Shown here one piece after another: positions 24,726 through 33,928 of a stretch of 64,000 nt of DNA. The position numbers and the translations under genes were made by a program. This DNA comes from JAFAGX01 sp035623255 (GTDB lineage: Bacteria > Acidobacteriota > Terriglobia > Terriglobales > Acidobacteriaceae), in contig DASPTU010000093.1 in the NCBI GenBank assembly GCA_035623255.1, positions 1 through 64,000 on the forward strand. Direction: 5' to 3'. How positions within the stretch are numbered: position 1 is the first letter of the stretch; each line of letters begins with the position of its first letter. The notes under the pieces were generated by a model, which ran no database searches, had not been told where the DNA came from, and worked only from the letters and a program-made list of their open reading frames with translations.

Positions 24726-25369
24726 CACAGAAGCTCCAGGACAAGTTCGAAGCGGACGACGGCCTGAATGGTCTTGGGGTCACCGGAGAGGATGACGGGG
24801 CGAACCAATTCGCGGTTGTGAATCAGGGGATCGCGTCCGAAGTTGCGGTCGGGATCGCCTTCGAAGACTGGATCGGTAGCGAAGTACAACTGAGTCACCA
24901 GCGGTTTGTGTCCCGGCGCTGTGACGAGATAATGAACATGCTGGCAGACGCGGTCGGGATAGTGACCGGGCATGACGGATTCAAATTTGTAGGAACCGTG
25001 ATTGTCGACCGGCAGCTTGGCACGGTAACGGTATCCCTCGAGATCGTAGTGGCCGAGGTGATCGGTCTGCCAAACTTCGATGACGGCAGTGGAGAGCGCG
25101 TCGGCGCGGGTGTTGAAGACCTGTCCAGAAATGGCGAGAGGCATTCCCGGGTCGCCGGGGGCACGAAGCATCGCTGTGTCTGGCGCACGCTTCTTGTAGA
25201 ACGGACCAATCTCATTGGGCGGAGTTGGTTTGCGGTATTGAAGTTCCCGCTCCTGCAAGGCTGCAAGCATGGCCGCTGCCGGAGCCGAGGACATGACGGC
25301 GAGCGAACCAAGAGCGAGGCAGTTTTCCAGAATTTCTCGACGAGTCAGTGCGGAACGGCGCAGTGGCAT
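24725..25369 (-). CDS. Intradiol ring-cleavage dioxygenase-like exported protein
   Basis: A 214-residue protein of the protocatechuate 3,4-dioxygenase fold. The N-terminus (LRRSALTRREILENCLALGSLAV) has a Tat-like twin Arg and a hydrophobic stretch. The core has GPFYKKRAP, AVIEVWQTDHLGHYDLEGYRYR (first Tyr ligand), PGHYPDRVCQHVHYLV (second Tyr and two His ligands) and a C-terminal FELVLELL. All four ferric-iron ligands appear to be present. Exported homologues are common and their substrates are unknown. AGGGGA upstream supports the ATG at 25369. It is coupled to the WD40 gene and lies 62 bases after korB. Confidence 0.83.
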   Translation of the reverse strand: MPLRRSALTRREILENCLALGSLAVMSSAPAAAMLAALQERELQYRKPTPPNEIGPFYKKRAPDTAMLRAPGDPGMPLAISGQVFNTRADALSTAVIEVWQTDHLGHYDLEGYRYRAKLPVDNHGSYKFESVMPGHYPDRVCQHVHYLVTAPGHKPLVTQLYFATDPVFEGDPDRNFGRDPLIHNRELVRPVILSGDPKTIQAVVRFELVLELL

Positions 25370-25431
25370 CTTGTTCCCCTGTTGAGGTGGGGACAAGATA
25401 CTCCAGGTTTGCTCGGGATGACAATCACAAA

Positions 25432-26478
25432 CTAGCGCAGCTCTTCCATCACTTGCTCGAGCACTTCCCTTCCCGGACGCACGAGGGATTCCGGCAGCGT
25501 CGCCAGCGGATCATCGACCACGTTAAGTACGTCCATGAATGTTGGCGCGGTGGGATTCACGTAGAAGACGCCGGTCAGCACTTCGCCCTTATCGCGAGCC
25601 TCGTGCAGACGGGTAATGGCGCGGACCCGGTCGGTGGGATCGTAGTCTTCCTCGATTTTATGCAACTGCAAGCGGGAGCCGTCGTGCATGGTGAGCTGGA
25701 CAGTGGCGCCGGGGTCATATTCGACGTCAATCTCTTCGAAAGCTGGAATAAAGCTGATGTCCTGGATCGGCTCCTCGTGGTCTTTCATGTATTTATAGGA
25801 CTTGGTCGAGCCTTCGTGATCGTTGAAAGTGACGCATGGGGAAACGACGTCCAGCATGGAAGTGCCGCGATGGGCGATGGCAGCTTTCAACATGCTCAGG
25901 AGCTGCTTTTTGTCGCCCGAGAAAGAGCGGCCGACGAAGGTTGCGCCGAGTTCGATGGCCATGGCGCAGGTGTCAATGGGCGGGAGATCGTTGATGACGC
26001 CAGTTTTCAGCTTGGAACCGAGATCGGCAGTGGCGGAAAACTGTCCTTTGGTCAGCCCATAGACGCCGTTGTCTTCGATGATGTAGATGACCGGGAGATT
26101 GCGGCGCATGAGGTGAACAAATTGGCCGATACCGATGGAAGCCGTGTCGCCGTCGCCACTGACACCGAGTGCGACAAGTTTGTGATTGGCCAGGATTGCG
26201 CCGGTCGTGACGGATGGCATGCGCCCGTGAACGGCATTGAAGCTATGCGAGCGGCTCATGAAGTACGCGGGAGTCTTGGAGGAGCAACCGATGCCGCTGG
26301 GCTTGATCACGCGCTCGGGTTGAACGCCCATCTCATACATGGCGTCGATGATGCGTTCGGAAATGGCGTTATGCCCGCAGCCGGCGCAGAGGGTGGTTTT
26401 GCTGCCACGGTAATCGAGCACGGTGAGGCCGATGCGGTTGGTTTTTGGCGGCGGCGTGCTGGTCGGTGTAGTTGCCAT
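25432..26478 (-). CDS. korB: 2-oxoacid:ferredoxin oxidoreductase, beta subunit
   Basis: A 348-residue thiamine-diphosphate subunit. CAGCGH (near residues 32-37) and the cofactor motif GDGDTASIGIGQFVHLMRRN (about 110-129) are clear, plus IIEDNGVYGLTKGQ. With KorA it decarboxylates 2-oxoglutarate (or a related 2-oxoacid) to its CoA thioester, passing electrons to ferredoxin, or runs in the reductive direction. The start is one base after the korA stop, so expression is coupled. It resembles the two-subunit KorAB of mycobacteria and Hydrogenobacter; the precise 2-oxoacid is inferred. Confidence 0.92.
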   Translation of the reverse strand: MATTPTSTPPPKTNRIGLTVLDYRGSKTTLCAGCGHNAISERIIDAMYEMGVQPERVIKPSGIGCSSKTPAYFMSRSHSFNAVHGRMPSVTTGAILANHKLVALGVSGDGDTASIGIGQFVHLMRRNLPVIYIIEDNGVYGLTKGQFSATADLGSKLKTGVINDLPPIDTCAMAIELGATFVGRSFSGDKKQLLSMLKAAIAHRGTSMLDVVSPCVTFNDHEGSTKSYKYMKDHEEPIQDISFIPAFEEIDVEYDPGATVQLTMHDGSRLQLHKIEEDYDPTDRVRAITRLHEARDKGEVLTGVFYVNPTAPTFMDVLNVVDDPLATLPESLVRPGREVLEQVMEELR

Positions 26479-26479
26479 C

Positions 26480-28315
26480 TTACTTCCCCTCCATGCTCAT
26501 AAGTTCGTCAGTCACGGAACGAGCGTCGAGCGGCAGTCCGTGAATGTGGGCGATGCTGCGCAGGCGGGTCACGAGTTCCGGTTTGACATCGAGCTTGAGC
26601 AGGCTCAACATCTGCGCGTCGCGGTTCTGCTCGACCACGTACAGACGATCGTGCTGTTTGATGAAGTCGTGGACCTCACGGGTAAACGGATAAGCCCGGA
26701 TGCGCAGGTAGTCGGTTTCGATGCCGTATTCGTTACGGAGCTGGTCGCGGGCCTCGACAATTCCCCAATGCGAGGTTCCGAAAGCGATGATGCCGATCTT
26801 CGACTTTCCGGTGATGACCTCCGGGCGCGGCACAAAAGAGCGTGCGGTTTCAAACTTCTTGTTGACCCGCTCCATGTTGCGCTCGTAATCGTCGGGGCGC
26901 TCACTGTAGCGCGCCGATTCGTTGTGTCCGCTGCCGCGTGCGAAATATGCTCCAGCGGGGTGGTCGGTGCCGGGCAGGGTGCGATAACCAATGCCATCGC
27001 CATCAACATCCTTGTAGCGCTCGAACCCGCCAAGGCGGTCGAGGTCCTCTTTGGAAAGAACTTTGCCGCGCTTGATGGGGGTGGCGGGATATTCGAAGGG
27101 ATCGGACATCCAGTTGTTCATGCCGAGATCGAGATCGGACATGACGAAGACCAGAGTCTGAAAGTGCTCGGCGAGGTTGAATGCGTCCTGCGCCATGCTG
27201 AAACATTCGGAGACCGAGCTGGGAAATAACATGATGTGCTTGGTGTCACCGTGCGACAGGAAGGCAGTGGAGAGGACATCGCCCTGAGAGGTGCGAGTGG
27301 GCAAGCCGGTGGACGGGCCGACGCGCTGGATGTCCCAAATTACGCCGGGAACCTCGGCATAGTAAGACAGACCGGCGAATTCGGCCATCAAGGAAATGCC
27401 GGGACCGGAAGTCGCGGTCATGGACCGAGCCCCAGCCCAGCCTGCACCCACAACCATGCCGATGGCAGCAAGCTCATCTTCGGCTTGCACGATGGCGAAG
27501 GTGGCTTTGCCGTCTTTGGTGATGCGATGTTCCTTCATGTAATCGATCAGGGTTTCCACCAGCGAAGAAGAAGGCGTGATCGGATACCAGGTGACGACAG
27601 TGACCCCGGCAAACATGCAGCCGAGGGCGGCGGCGGAGTTGCCGTCGATGATGATCTTGCCCTTGGTCTTATCCATGCGCTGGATGAAGTAGGGGTCCTG
27701 TTTGGTGAGGCTGGCAGTGGCGTAATCGAAGCCGGCTTTAGCGGCGGCAAAGTTCAAATTCGCCGCCTTGACCTTGGTCGCAAATTGCTTGCGAATGGCT
27801 TTTTCCACCTCAGCAATCTCAATGTCGAGTAGCCTGGCCATCACGCCTACGTACACCATGTTCTTGACCAACTTGCGCAGCTTGGCCTCGGGACAGACCG
27901 GGGCGACAAGTTTGTCAAAAGGAGCGGAATAGAAGGTGACGTCGGAACGGAGCTTGCTCAGGTTGAGCGGCTCATCGAACAACACAGCCGCGCCGGGCGC
28001 GAGCGACATTACGTCTTCCTGCGCCGTCTCGGAATTCATGGCCACCAGGAAATCGATTTCCTTCTTGCGCGCGATATAGCCGTCTTTATTGGCGCGGATG
28101 GTATACCAGGTCGGCAGCCCGGCGATGTTCGAGGGGAAAAGATTCTTGCCGGAAACCGGCACGCCCATCTGAAAAATACTGCGCAGCAGAACCGAGTTAG
28201 AGCTCTGCGAACCAGAGCCATTCACCGTAGCAACCTGAATGCTTAGGTTATTGACGATGCGTTTTCGCTCCAACGGGCGAGACGCCTCGTGGAGCGCTAC
28301 ATCTGTGGTAGCCAT
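26480..28315 (-). CDS. korA: 2-oxoacid:ferredoxin oxidoreductase, fused gamma-alpha subunit
   Basis: A 611-residue protein joining the gamma domain (about 25-200: VATVNGSGSQSSNSVLLRSIFQMGVPVSGKNLFPSNI) to the alpha pyrimidine-binding domain (from about 213: IDGNSAAALGCMFAGVTVVTWYPITPSSSLVE, then QAEDELAAIGMVVGAGWAGARSMTATSGPGI). It partners KorB as an (alpha-beta)2 enzyme; no separate delta ferredoxin subunit gene is here. GGAAGG precedes the ATG. A perfect -10 TATAAT lies 72 bases upstream. Confidence 0.93.
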   Translation of the reverse strand: MATTDVALHEASRPLERKRIVNNLSIQVATVNGSGSQSSNSVLLRSIFQMGVPVSGKNLFPSNIAGLPTWYTIRANKDGYIARKKEIDFLVAMNSETAQEDVMSLAPGAAVLFDEPLNLSKLRSDVTFYSAPFDKLVAPVCPEAKLRKLVKNMVYVGVMARLLDIEIAEVEKAIRKQFATKVKAANLNFAAAKAGFDYATASLTKQDPYFIQRMDKTKGKIIIDGNSAAALGCMFAGVTVVTWYPITPSSSLVETLIDYMKEHRITKDGKATFAIVQAEDELAAIGMVVGAGWAGARSMTATSGPGISLMAEFAGLSYYAEVPGVIWDIQRVGPSTGLPTRTSQGDVLSTAFLSHGDTKHIMLFPSSVSECFSMAQDAFNLAEHFQTLVFVMSDLDLGMNNWMSDPFEYPATPIKRGKVLSKEDLDRLGGFERYKDVDGDGIGYRTLPGTDHPAGAYFARGSGHNESARYSERPDDYERNMERVNKKFETARSFVPRPEVITGKSKIGIIAFGTSHWGIVEARDQLRNEYGIETDYLRIRAYPFTREVHDFIKQHDRLYVVEQNRDAQMLSLLKLDVKPELVTRLRSIAHIHGLPLDARSVTDELMSMEGK

Positions 28316-28386
28316 TCCCGTCCTTCCTTTGATGGGAGCAAGGTTTCGCCTGCTCGGATGAGTGGAATCTTCAAATCGTATTCATG

Positions 28387-28392
28387 ATTATA
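28387..28392 (-). promoter_or_regulatory. Probable -10 element of the korAB transcript
   Basis: TATAAT on the minus strand, 72 bases before the korA ATG. No good -35 hexamer is found at the usual distance. Confidence 0.4.
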
Positions 28393-28445
28393 CGGCACGC
28401 GAACCAGGCGCGGATGGGAATACAAGGACCACCGTATCTGCTTTC

Positions 28446-29549
28446 TTACCCCTCCACGCGGAAGAACTGCGCCATGTTGCGGAACTTATTATATCGTGAT
28501 GCGACCAATTCCTTCACCGGCAGCTTTTGCACTTCCGCGAGATGCTTCTGCAGCGCGGCGTCGAGAAATTTCGCGGCTGCATCGTAGTCGCTGTGAGCGC
28601 CACCTTCGGGCTCGGACACAATATCGTCGATGCACCCAAGCTGGCTGAGGTCGCGGGCTGTGATACGAAGGGCTTGCGCGGCAAGTTCTTTCTTGCTGGC
28701 GTCGCGCCACATGATGGAAGCACAGCCTTCAGGGGAAATTACCGAATAGATGGCGTTTTCCAGCATGAGCACGCGATCAGCGACGGCGATGGCCAGCGCG
28801 CCGCCGCTGCCGCCTTCGCCGGTAATGGCGGTGATGATGGGAACCTGAAGGCGAGCCATTTCGCGCAGATTATGTGCGATGGCTTCGGCTTGCCCGCGCT
28901 CTTCGGCGCCTAACCCCGGATTGGCCCCGGTGACGTCGACGAGCGTGATGACGGGACGGGAGAATTTTTCTGCGACCTTCATCGCGCGAATGGCTTTGCG
29001 GTAACCCTCGGGATTGGGTAAGCCGAAGTTGCGGTACATTCGCTGCTTGGTATCGCGGCCTTTCTCAGTACCGACCAGCATGACTTCCTGCCCGTGAAAA
29101 CGGGCCATGCCGGTGATCATGGCGGTGTCATCACCAAAGCCACGATCGCCATGAATCTCGCTGAAATCAGTGAAGACGCGCTCGATGTAATCGATGGTAT
29201 GAGGACGTTGGGGGTGGCGTGCGAGCTCAGTTTTCTGCCAGGCGTCGAAGTGGGCGGCGATTTCAGTACGCAGCGCGTGAATGCGGCTATGGAGCTGCTG
29301 CACTTGTTGGCGCGCGTCTTCATTTTGCCCGGACATAGACTCTAACTTCGTGAGCTGTTCTTCGATCTTCTCCAGCTCCTGACGGGCCCTGAGTTGGGAT
29401 TCCATCTGTCTGGCGTCGCCGTTGCGGGAGGCCCAGCGGTCCTCGACCATAGTCAGCAGAAGCTCGGCGCCTCTAAGAGCCAGGTCGGTATCCTGGGCTG
29501 CGGCAGGCGTTGCGGTCTTGGCACGGAATGTGCGTGGGCTCGCTGTCAT
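28446..29549 (-). CDS. accA: Acetyl-CoA carboxylase carboxyltransferase, alpha subunit
   Basis: A 367-residue AccA. It forms malonyl-CoA with AccD in fatty acid synthesis. Recognisable blocks: QLRARQELEKIEEQLTKLES (start of the usual protein), HPQRPHTIDYIERVFTDFSEIHGDR, GEGGSGGALAIAVADRVLMLENAIYSVISPEGCASI (oxyanion region) and the final ASRYNKFRNMAQFF. There are about 48 extra residues at the N-terminus compared with the family. The far start at 29549 lies nine bases after the dnaE stop, which suits coupled translation; an internal ATG at 29405 would give the standard length. Confidence 0.95.
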   Translation of the reverse strand: MTASPRTFRAKTATPAAAQDTDLALRGAELLLTMVEDRWASRNGDARQMESQLRARQELEKIEEQLTKLESMSGQNEDARQQVQQLHSRIHALRTEIAAHFDAWQKTELARHPQRPHTIDYIERVFTDFSEIHGDRGFGDDTAMITGMARFHGQEVMLVGTEKGRDTKQRMYRNFGLPNPEGYRKAIRAMKVAEKFSRPVITLVDVTGANPGLGAEERGQAEAIAHNLREMARLQVPIITAITGEGGSGGALAIAVADRVLMLENAIYSVISPEGCASIMWRDASKKELAAQALRITARDLSQLGCIDDIVSEPEGGAHSDYDAAAKFLDAALQKHLAEVQKLPVKELVASRYNKFRNMAQFFRVEG

Positions 29550-29558
29550 GCACGGACT

Positions 29559-32500
29559 TCAATCGACGATGCGGACCGCGCCCCGGCCACATAGCTCTTC
29601 GACTCGAGCCATGAATTGGCGGTCTGGTTGGACATTATAGCCTTCCGCCTCCATCACGACCATGAAATCACCCTGGCGTTCCACGTCGAACAATACTTTG
29701 GCCTCGCCTTTGCGCTGGGCGAAGAGGGCGTGGAGATCATCGACGAGCGAGTCGTTCGGGGACTCAGCAGGAATGCGGATGCGAAGGGAGCGTGGCAGTG
29801 GGACCCTGGCATCTTCGAGAGGAAGGATATCGTTCACCGTCAGTTTCGGATTGACGCCTTCCTCAATGCGCAATCCTCCGCGGACCAGCACAGGAATTTC
29901 CAGTTTGACCTTGTCCTGGAGCTTGCGATAAGCCTCGGGAAAGACGATCATCTCGACCGAGCCTTGCATATCTTCCAGGGCTCCCTGCGCGTAGAAATCA
30001 CCTTTTTTCGATTTGAGTACTCGGACATTGGTAATGATTCCCGCGGTGGTGATGTTTTCGTCTTTTCCGGTGGAGGATTTGACCGCGGCAATGTCGGTGG
30101 TGCTAAGGGCCTGCAAGTCCTGTAACTTCTCCTTGTATTTTTCCAGCGGATGGCCGGTGATGAAGAAACCCAGGATTTCCTTCTCGGCGGCGAGGCGGGT
30201 GTGCTCGTCCCAATCGGGAGTCTCGGGAAGCTTGTCATTGTTGGCGGGAGTTTCTGCGGACTGAAAGACGCCAAACAAACCGTGCTGCCCGGATTCGGCA
30301 TCGCGCTGGGTCTTGAGTGCGCGCTCGATCGCCTTGTCGAGGACCGCCATGAGTTGGGCGCGGCGGCCGAGCGAATCCATGGCACCGCTCTTGACCAGCG
30401 ATTCCAGCACGCGCTTGTTGAGAAGGCGCAAATCCACTTTCTCGCAGAATTCGTAGATCGACTGGTAACGGCCTTGCTCTCGGCGGCCGGCAATGATGGA
30501 TTCAATCGCGTTGTGGCCGACGTTTTTGACCGCAGCGAGGCCGAAGCGGATCGCTTTGCCGTGCGGGGTGAAGGTGGCATCGCTGACGTTAATATCGGGC
30601 GGCTCCACAGCGATCCCCATCTCGCGGCATTCGTTGATGTACTTCACCACATCGTCGGTGTTCCCAGTCACGGAAGTTAACAAAGCCGCCATAAACTCGA
30701 CCGGGTAATGGGTCTTGAGATAGGCGGTGTGATAAGCCAGCAGGGCGTAAGCGGCGGAATGAGACTTGTTGAAACCGTATCCGGCGAACTGGGCCATGAG
30801 ATCGAAAATTTTCTCGATCTTCCGGGGCGGATAACCCCGCTGTACCGCTCCCTGGACGAAGCGCTCGCGCTGTTGCGCCATCTCTTCCGGTTTCTTTTTG
30901 CCCATGGCGCGACGCAGCAGATCGGCTTCGCCGAGCGAGTATCCGGCCAGGCGATTGGCAATCTGCATGACTTGTTCCTGATAGACGATGACGCCGAGTG
31001 TCTCTTCGAGGACCTCTTTGAGTTCGGGCAGTTCGTACTCGACTTTCTTGCGGCCATGCTTGCGGTCGATGAAATCGTCGATCATGCCGCCCTGAATGGG
31101 TCCGGGACGGTAGAGCGCGTTGAGGGCTGTGAGATCGCCGATGGTGGTGGGTTGATAACGGCGCAACACATCACGCATGCCATGCGATTCAAACTGGAAC
31201 ACGCCGGAGGTGAGGCCGCTGTGGAACACGCGTTTGTAGGTCTCGTGGTCGCTGAGGGGAATGTCATCCAGGGAAATCTGATTGCCTTGAGTTTGAGCGA
31301 TTAACTTCAGCGTGTCATCGAGAATGGTCAGGGTGGTAAGCCCAAGGAAATCCATCTTGAGCAGGCCCATCTTCTCGATGGCGACCATGTCAAAAGCGGT
31401 GACAATCTCGTCGTTTTTGGTGCGGTGTAGAGGAACCAACTCGATGAGCGGGCGCGGGGAGATCACCACGCCGGCGGCGTGGACACCGGCGTTGCGAACG
31501 AGACCCTCGAGCTTGCGCGCAGTATCGAGCAGTTGGCGAACTTGCGAATCGCTCTCGTAGGCTTGCTGCATGGCCGGAGATTCTTTGAGAGCGTGCTCCA
31601 ACGTGATATTGAGCTGGTTGGGCACCATTTTGGCGATGCGGTCGACATCGCTGTAGGGGATGCCCATGGCGCGACCAACATCCTTAATGGCTGCCTTTGC
31701 GGCCATGGTGCCGAAGGTGATGATCTGGGCTACGTTTTCGCGGCCGTATTTGCGGGTGACGTAATCGATCACCTCACCGCGACGGTTCATGCAGAAATCG
31801 ATGTCGATGTCGGGCATCGAAATGCGTTCGGGGTTCAGGAATCGCTCGAAAAGCAGCTCGTGCTGCAGCGGATCGAGGTCGGTGATTCCCAGCGAATATG
31901 AGACCAGCGAACCCGCCGCCGAACCGCGGCCGGGGCCGACGGGAATGTTGTGCTCGCGGGCGTAGCAAATGAAGTCCCAGACGATCAGGAAATACCCGGA
32001 GAACTGCATCTGCTGAATGATCGAGACTTCGCGCGAGAGGCGCTGCTCGTAATCGGCGATGCTGTGCTTGAGGCGGCCCTGACTGTGCAGGTTGCGGAGC
32101 GTGGCGAGGCGGAGCGCGAATCCCTTGCGTGTGACATGCTCAAAATAGCTATCGAGCGTGTAGCCGGCCGGGACTTCGAAATGCGGAAATGGACTGCTGA
32201 CCTTTTCCAGGCGAATGTTGCAACGCTCGGCGATGGCGAGCGTACGTGAGAGCACGTCGGGCGCGTCTTTGAAGACGTGATACATCTCGCCGTGGCTTTT
32301 GACATAGAAGCCAGTGCCCTGGAACTTCATGCGGTTGGTGTCCTGGATGGATTTGCCGGTCTGAATGCAGACCATCACGTCCTGAGCGTGGGCATCCTCT
32401 TCGCAGAGATAATGGCTGTCGTTGGTGGCGACGAGAGGCAAACCGAGGGCATCTTGCAGGCGGAAGAGATCGGGATGAATGCGGCGCTCCATCTCAAGAC

Positions 32501-33041
32501 CCTGATCCTGAATCTCGAGAAAGAAATTGTTTTTGCCGAAGATGTCACTGAAAAATGCTGCGGAATTGCGGGCGGCTTCGTATTTTCCTTCCATCAGAAA
32601 TTCGGCGACTTCGCCCTTGAGACAACCGGAGAGACCGATCAGGCCCTTGGCATGCTCGGAGAGAAATTTCTTGCTGACGCGAGGCTTGTAGTAGAAGCCG
32701 TGGAGCGAGGCTTCGGAGGTGATCTTCACCAGGTTGCGATAACCCTCCTCATTTTCGGCGAGCACCAGGAGGTGGTTGTAGCTGTCACCTTCGGGAGGGG
32801 TGCGCTCGATGTTGTGATCTTCTTTCTTGCAGATATAAAGTTCGCAGCCAATGATCGGCTTGATTCCGGCTTTGTGAGCGGCGTTCACGAAATGCACCGC
32901 GCCGAAGATGTTGCCGTGATCGGTCATGGCGACCGCGGGCATGCCCAGCTCTTTCACCCGGTGACAGAGCTTTTCCACGTCACAGGCGCCGTCAAGCATG
33001 GAGTAGTCGGTGTGGAGGTGCAGGTGAACGAATTGCGACAT
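29559..33041 (-). CDS. dnaE: DNA polymerase III alpha subunit
   Basis: A 1160-residue replicative polymerase of DnaE1 type. It starts with the PHP domain (FVHLHLHTDYSMLDGACDVEKL; MTDHGNIFGAVHF). The polymerase palm contains GPGRGSAAGSLVSYSLGITDLDPL and PDIDIDFCMNRRGEVIDYV, where the Asp of PDIDIDF are catalytic. The fingers and thumb hold GYGFNKSHSAAYALLAYHTAYLK. A tandem HhH region and an OB domain (TAGIITNVRVLKSKKGDFYAQGALED) follow. The length is normal. accA follows nine bases downstream. Confidence 0.97.
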   Translation of the reverse strand: MSQFVHLHLHTDYSMLDGACDVEKLCHRVKELGMPAVAMTDHGNIFGAVHFVNAAHKAGIKPIIGCELYICKKEDHNIERTPPEGDSYNHLLVLAENEEGYRNLVKITSEASLHGFYYKPRVSKKFLSEHAKGLIGLSGCLKGEVAEFLMEGKYEAARNSAAFFSDIFGKNNFFLEIQDQGLEMERRIHPDLFRLQDALGLPLVATNDSHYLCEEDAHAQDVMVCIQTGKSIQDTNRMKFQGTGFYVKSHGEMYHVFKDAPDVLSRTLAIAERCNIRLEKVSSPFPHFEVPAGYTLDSYFEHVTRKGFALRLATLRNLHSQGRLKHSIADYEQRLSREVSIIQQMQFSGYFLIVWDFICYAREHNIPVGPGRGSAAGSLVSYSLGITDLDPLQHELLFERFLNPERISMPDIDIDFCMNRRGEVIDYVTRKYGRENVAQIITFGTMAAKAAIKDVGRAMGIPYSDVDRIAKMVPNQLNITLEHALKESPAMQQAYESDSQVRQLLDTARKLEGLVRNAGVHAAGVVISPRPLIELVPLHRTKNDEIVTAFDMVAIEKMGLLKMDFLGLTTLTILDDTLKLIAQTQGNQISLDDIPLSDHETYKRVFHSGLTSGVFQFESHGMRDVLRRYQPTTIGDLTALNALYRPGPIQGGMIDDFIDRKHGRKKVEYELPELKEVLEETLGVIVYQEQVMQIANRLAGYSLGEADLLRRAMGKKKPEEMAQQRERFVQGAVQRGYPPRKIEKIFDLMAQFAGYGFNKSHSAAYALLAYHTAYLKTHYPVEFMAALLTSVTGNTDDVVKYINECREMGIAVEPPDINVSDATFTPHGKAIRFGLAAVKNVGHNAIESIIAGRREQGRYQSIYEFCEKVDLRLLNKRVLESLVKSGAMDSLGRRAQLMAVLDKAIERALKTQRDAESGQHGLFGVFQSAETPANNDKLPETPDWDEHTRLAAEKEILGFFITGHPLEKYKEKLQDLQALSTTDIAAVKSSTGKDENITTAGIITNVRVLKSKKGDFYAQGALEDMQGSVEMIVFPEAYRKLQDKVKLEIPVLVRGGLRIEEGVNPKLTVNDILPLEDARVPLPRSLRIRIPAESPNDSLVDDLHALFAQRKGEAKVLFDVERQGDFMVVMEAEGYNVQPDRQFMARVEELCGRGAVRIVD

Positions 33042-33137
33042 TAGGGCTCTGTATTGATTTTACGTTGAGTGATTGTAAGCGGAAAGTGGCTGGGGACGGG
33101 CCGGCGAGTTATCCACAGACTGTGCGTTTGTCCGCAG

Positions 33138-33893
33138 CTACTTGGGAATTTCGAACTCTACGCCCCGATCCTCATTGGCTTTCTTGGTCGCGGCGATGTC
33201 GAGATCGGAGAGAGGAATTTTTCTCGCACGATCGGCGGTCAGCACCCAGAGCGTCTGACCTACGATGGCGTAGTTCTGTATCTCCTCGGTGCGCTTGTCG
33301 CGAAAGACCAGTTCGGTTGGCTCGAAACCGGGATGTTGCCGGGCGGCGGGCTGCGACGATTGCTGTTCCTCGCGCAGGCGAGCGACCTCGTCATTCAAGC
33401 GATCAATTTCGGCTTGCTGCTGGTCGAGCTGGTTGGTCTGTGAGGAGTAGTCAGTTTGGTAATCCGGATTAGGGTAGTATTGGACGTAAGAGTTGTTGTC
33501 GTACCAGCCGTAGTCTCCGTACCAGCCAAGCCCGCCATACCACCAGGGATAGGCGTAGCTCCAGCCCCAGGGAGATGCGTAGCCCCAGCCCCACCACGGA
33601 TAACCGCGAGGGTAATGTGGGAAGTGGCCCGGGAAAACGGGACCGCGTGGGGACCCGAAGCCGGGACGAAATCCGGGATGTGGACCGACGAATCCGGAGG
33701 CGTGATAGCCCATCGACGGCGCACGCATACTGCCGGCTGGACTATGGGATGCAAAGCCGGAGTGGCCGCTGAAGCTGCCGCCGACATGGCCACCAAAACT
33801 GCCGATGTGGCCACCGCCGCCCATGTGTTGTGCAGATGACGTCGCGGTGAGGAAACCCGTGACCAAGGCCGCAACTGGCAGCCAGCGCCGCAT
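33138..33893 (-). CDS. Exported Gly/Trp/Tyr-rich protein with coiled segment
   Basis: A 251-residue protein of unknown function. A signal peptide (VAALVTGFLTATSSA) is followed by a His/Gly/Ser region, then a Tyr/Trp/Gly/Pro-rich run (about 85-140: YPWWGWGYASPWGWSYAYPWW and onward). A glutamine-rich coiled-coil (TNQLDQQQAEIDRLNDEVARLREEQQ, about 153-178) and a compact C-terminal domain (TELVFRDKRTEEIQNYAIVGQTLWVL) come last. The low-complexity part suggests a surface or cell-envelope protein. The composition of the middle section differs sharply from the ends. Confidence 0.78.
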   Translation of the reverse strand: MRRWLPVAALVTGFLTATSSAQHMGGGGHIGSFGGHVGGSFSGHSGFASHSPAGSMRAPSMGYHASGFVGPHPGFRPGFGSPRGPVFPGHFPHYPRGYPWWGWGYASPWGWSYAYPWWYGGLGWYGDYGWYDNNSYVQYYPNPDYQTDYSSQTNQLDQQQAEIDRLNDEVARLREEQQSSQPAARQHPGFEPTELVFRDKRTEEIQNYAIVGQTLWVLTADRARKIPLSDLDIAATKKANEDRGVEFEIPK

Positions 33894-33928
33894 GAATAAA
33901 TTATAGCGCCGAGTTCATTCGGCGGTTG

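Noticed and set aside
25348..26502. 384-residue plus-strand frame opposite korB
   Set aside because: It mirrors the GC-rich third positions of korB, and korB has the thiamine motif.
33138..33893. Gly/Trp-rich protein as a spider-silk-like or amyloid system
   Set aside because: It has low-complexity composition only, with no repeat periodicity or partner genes that would support a named function.
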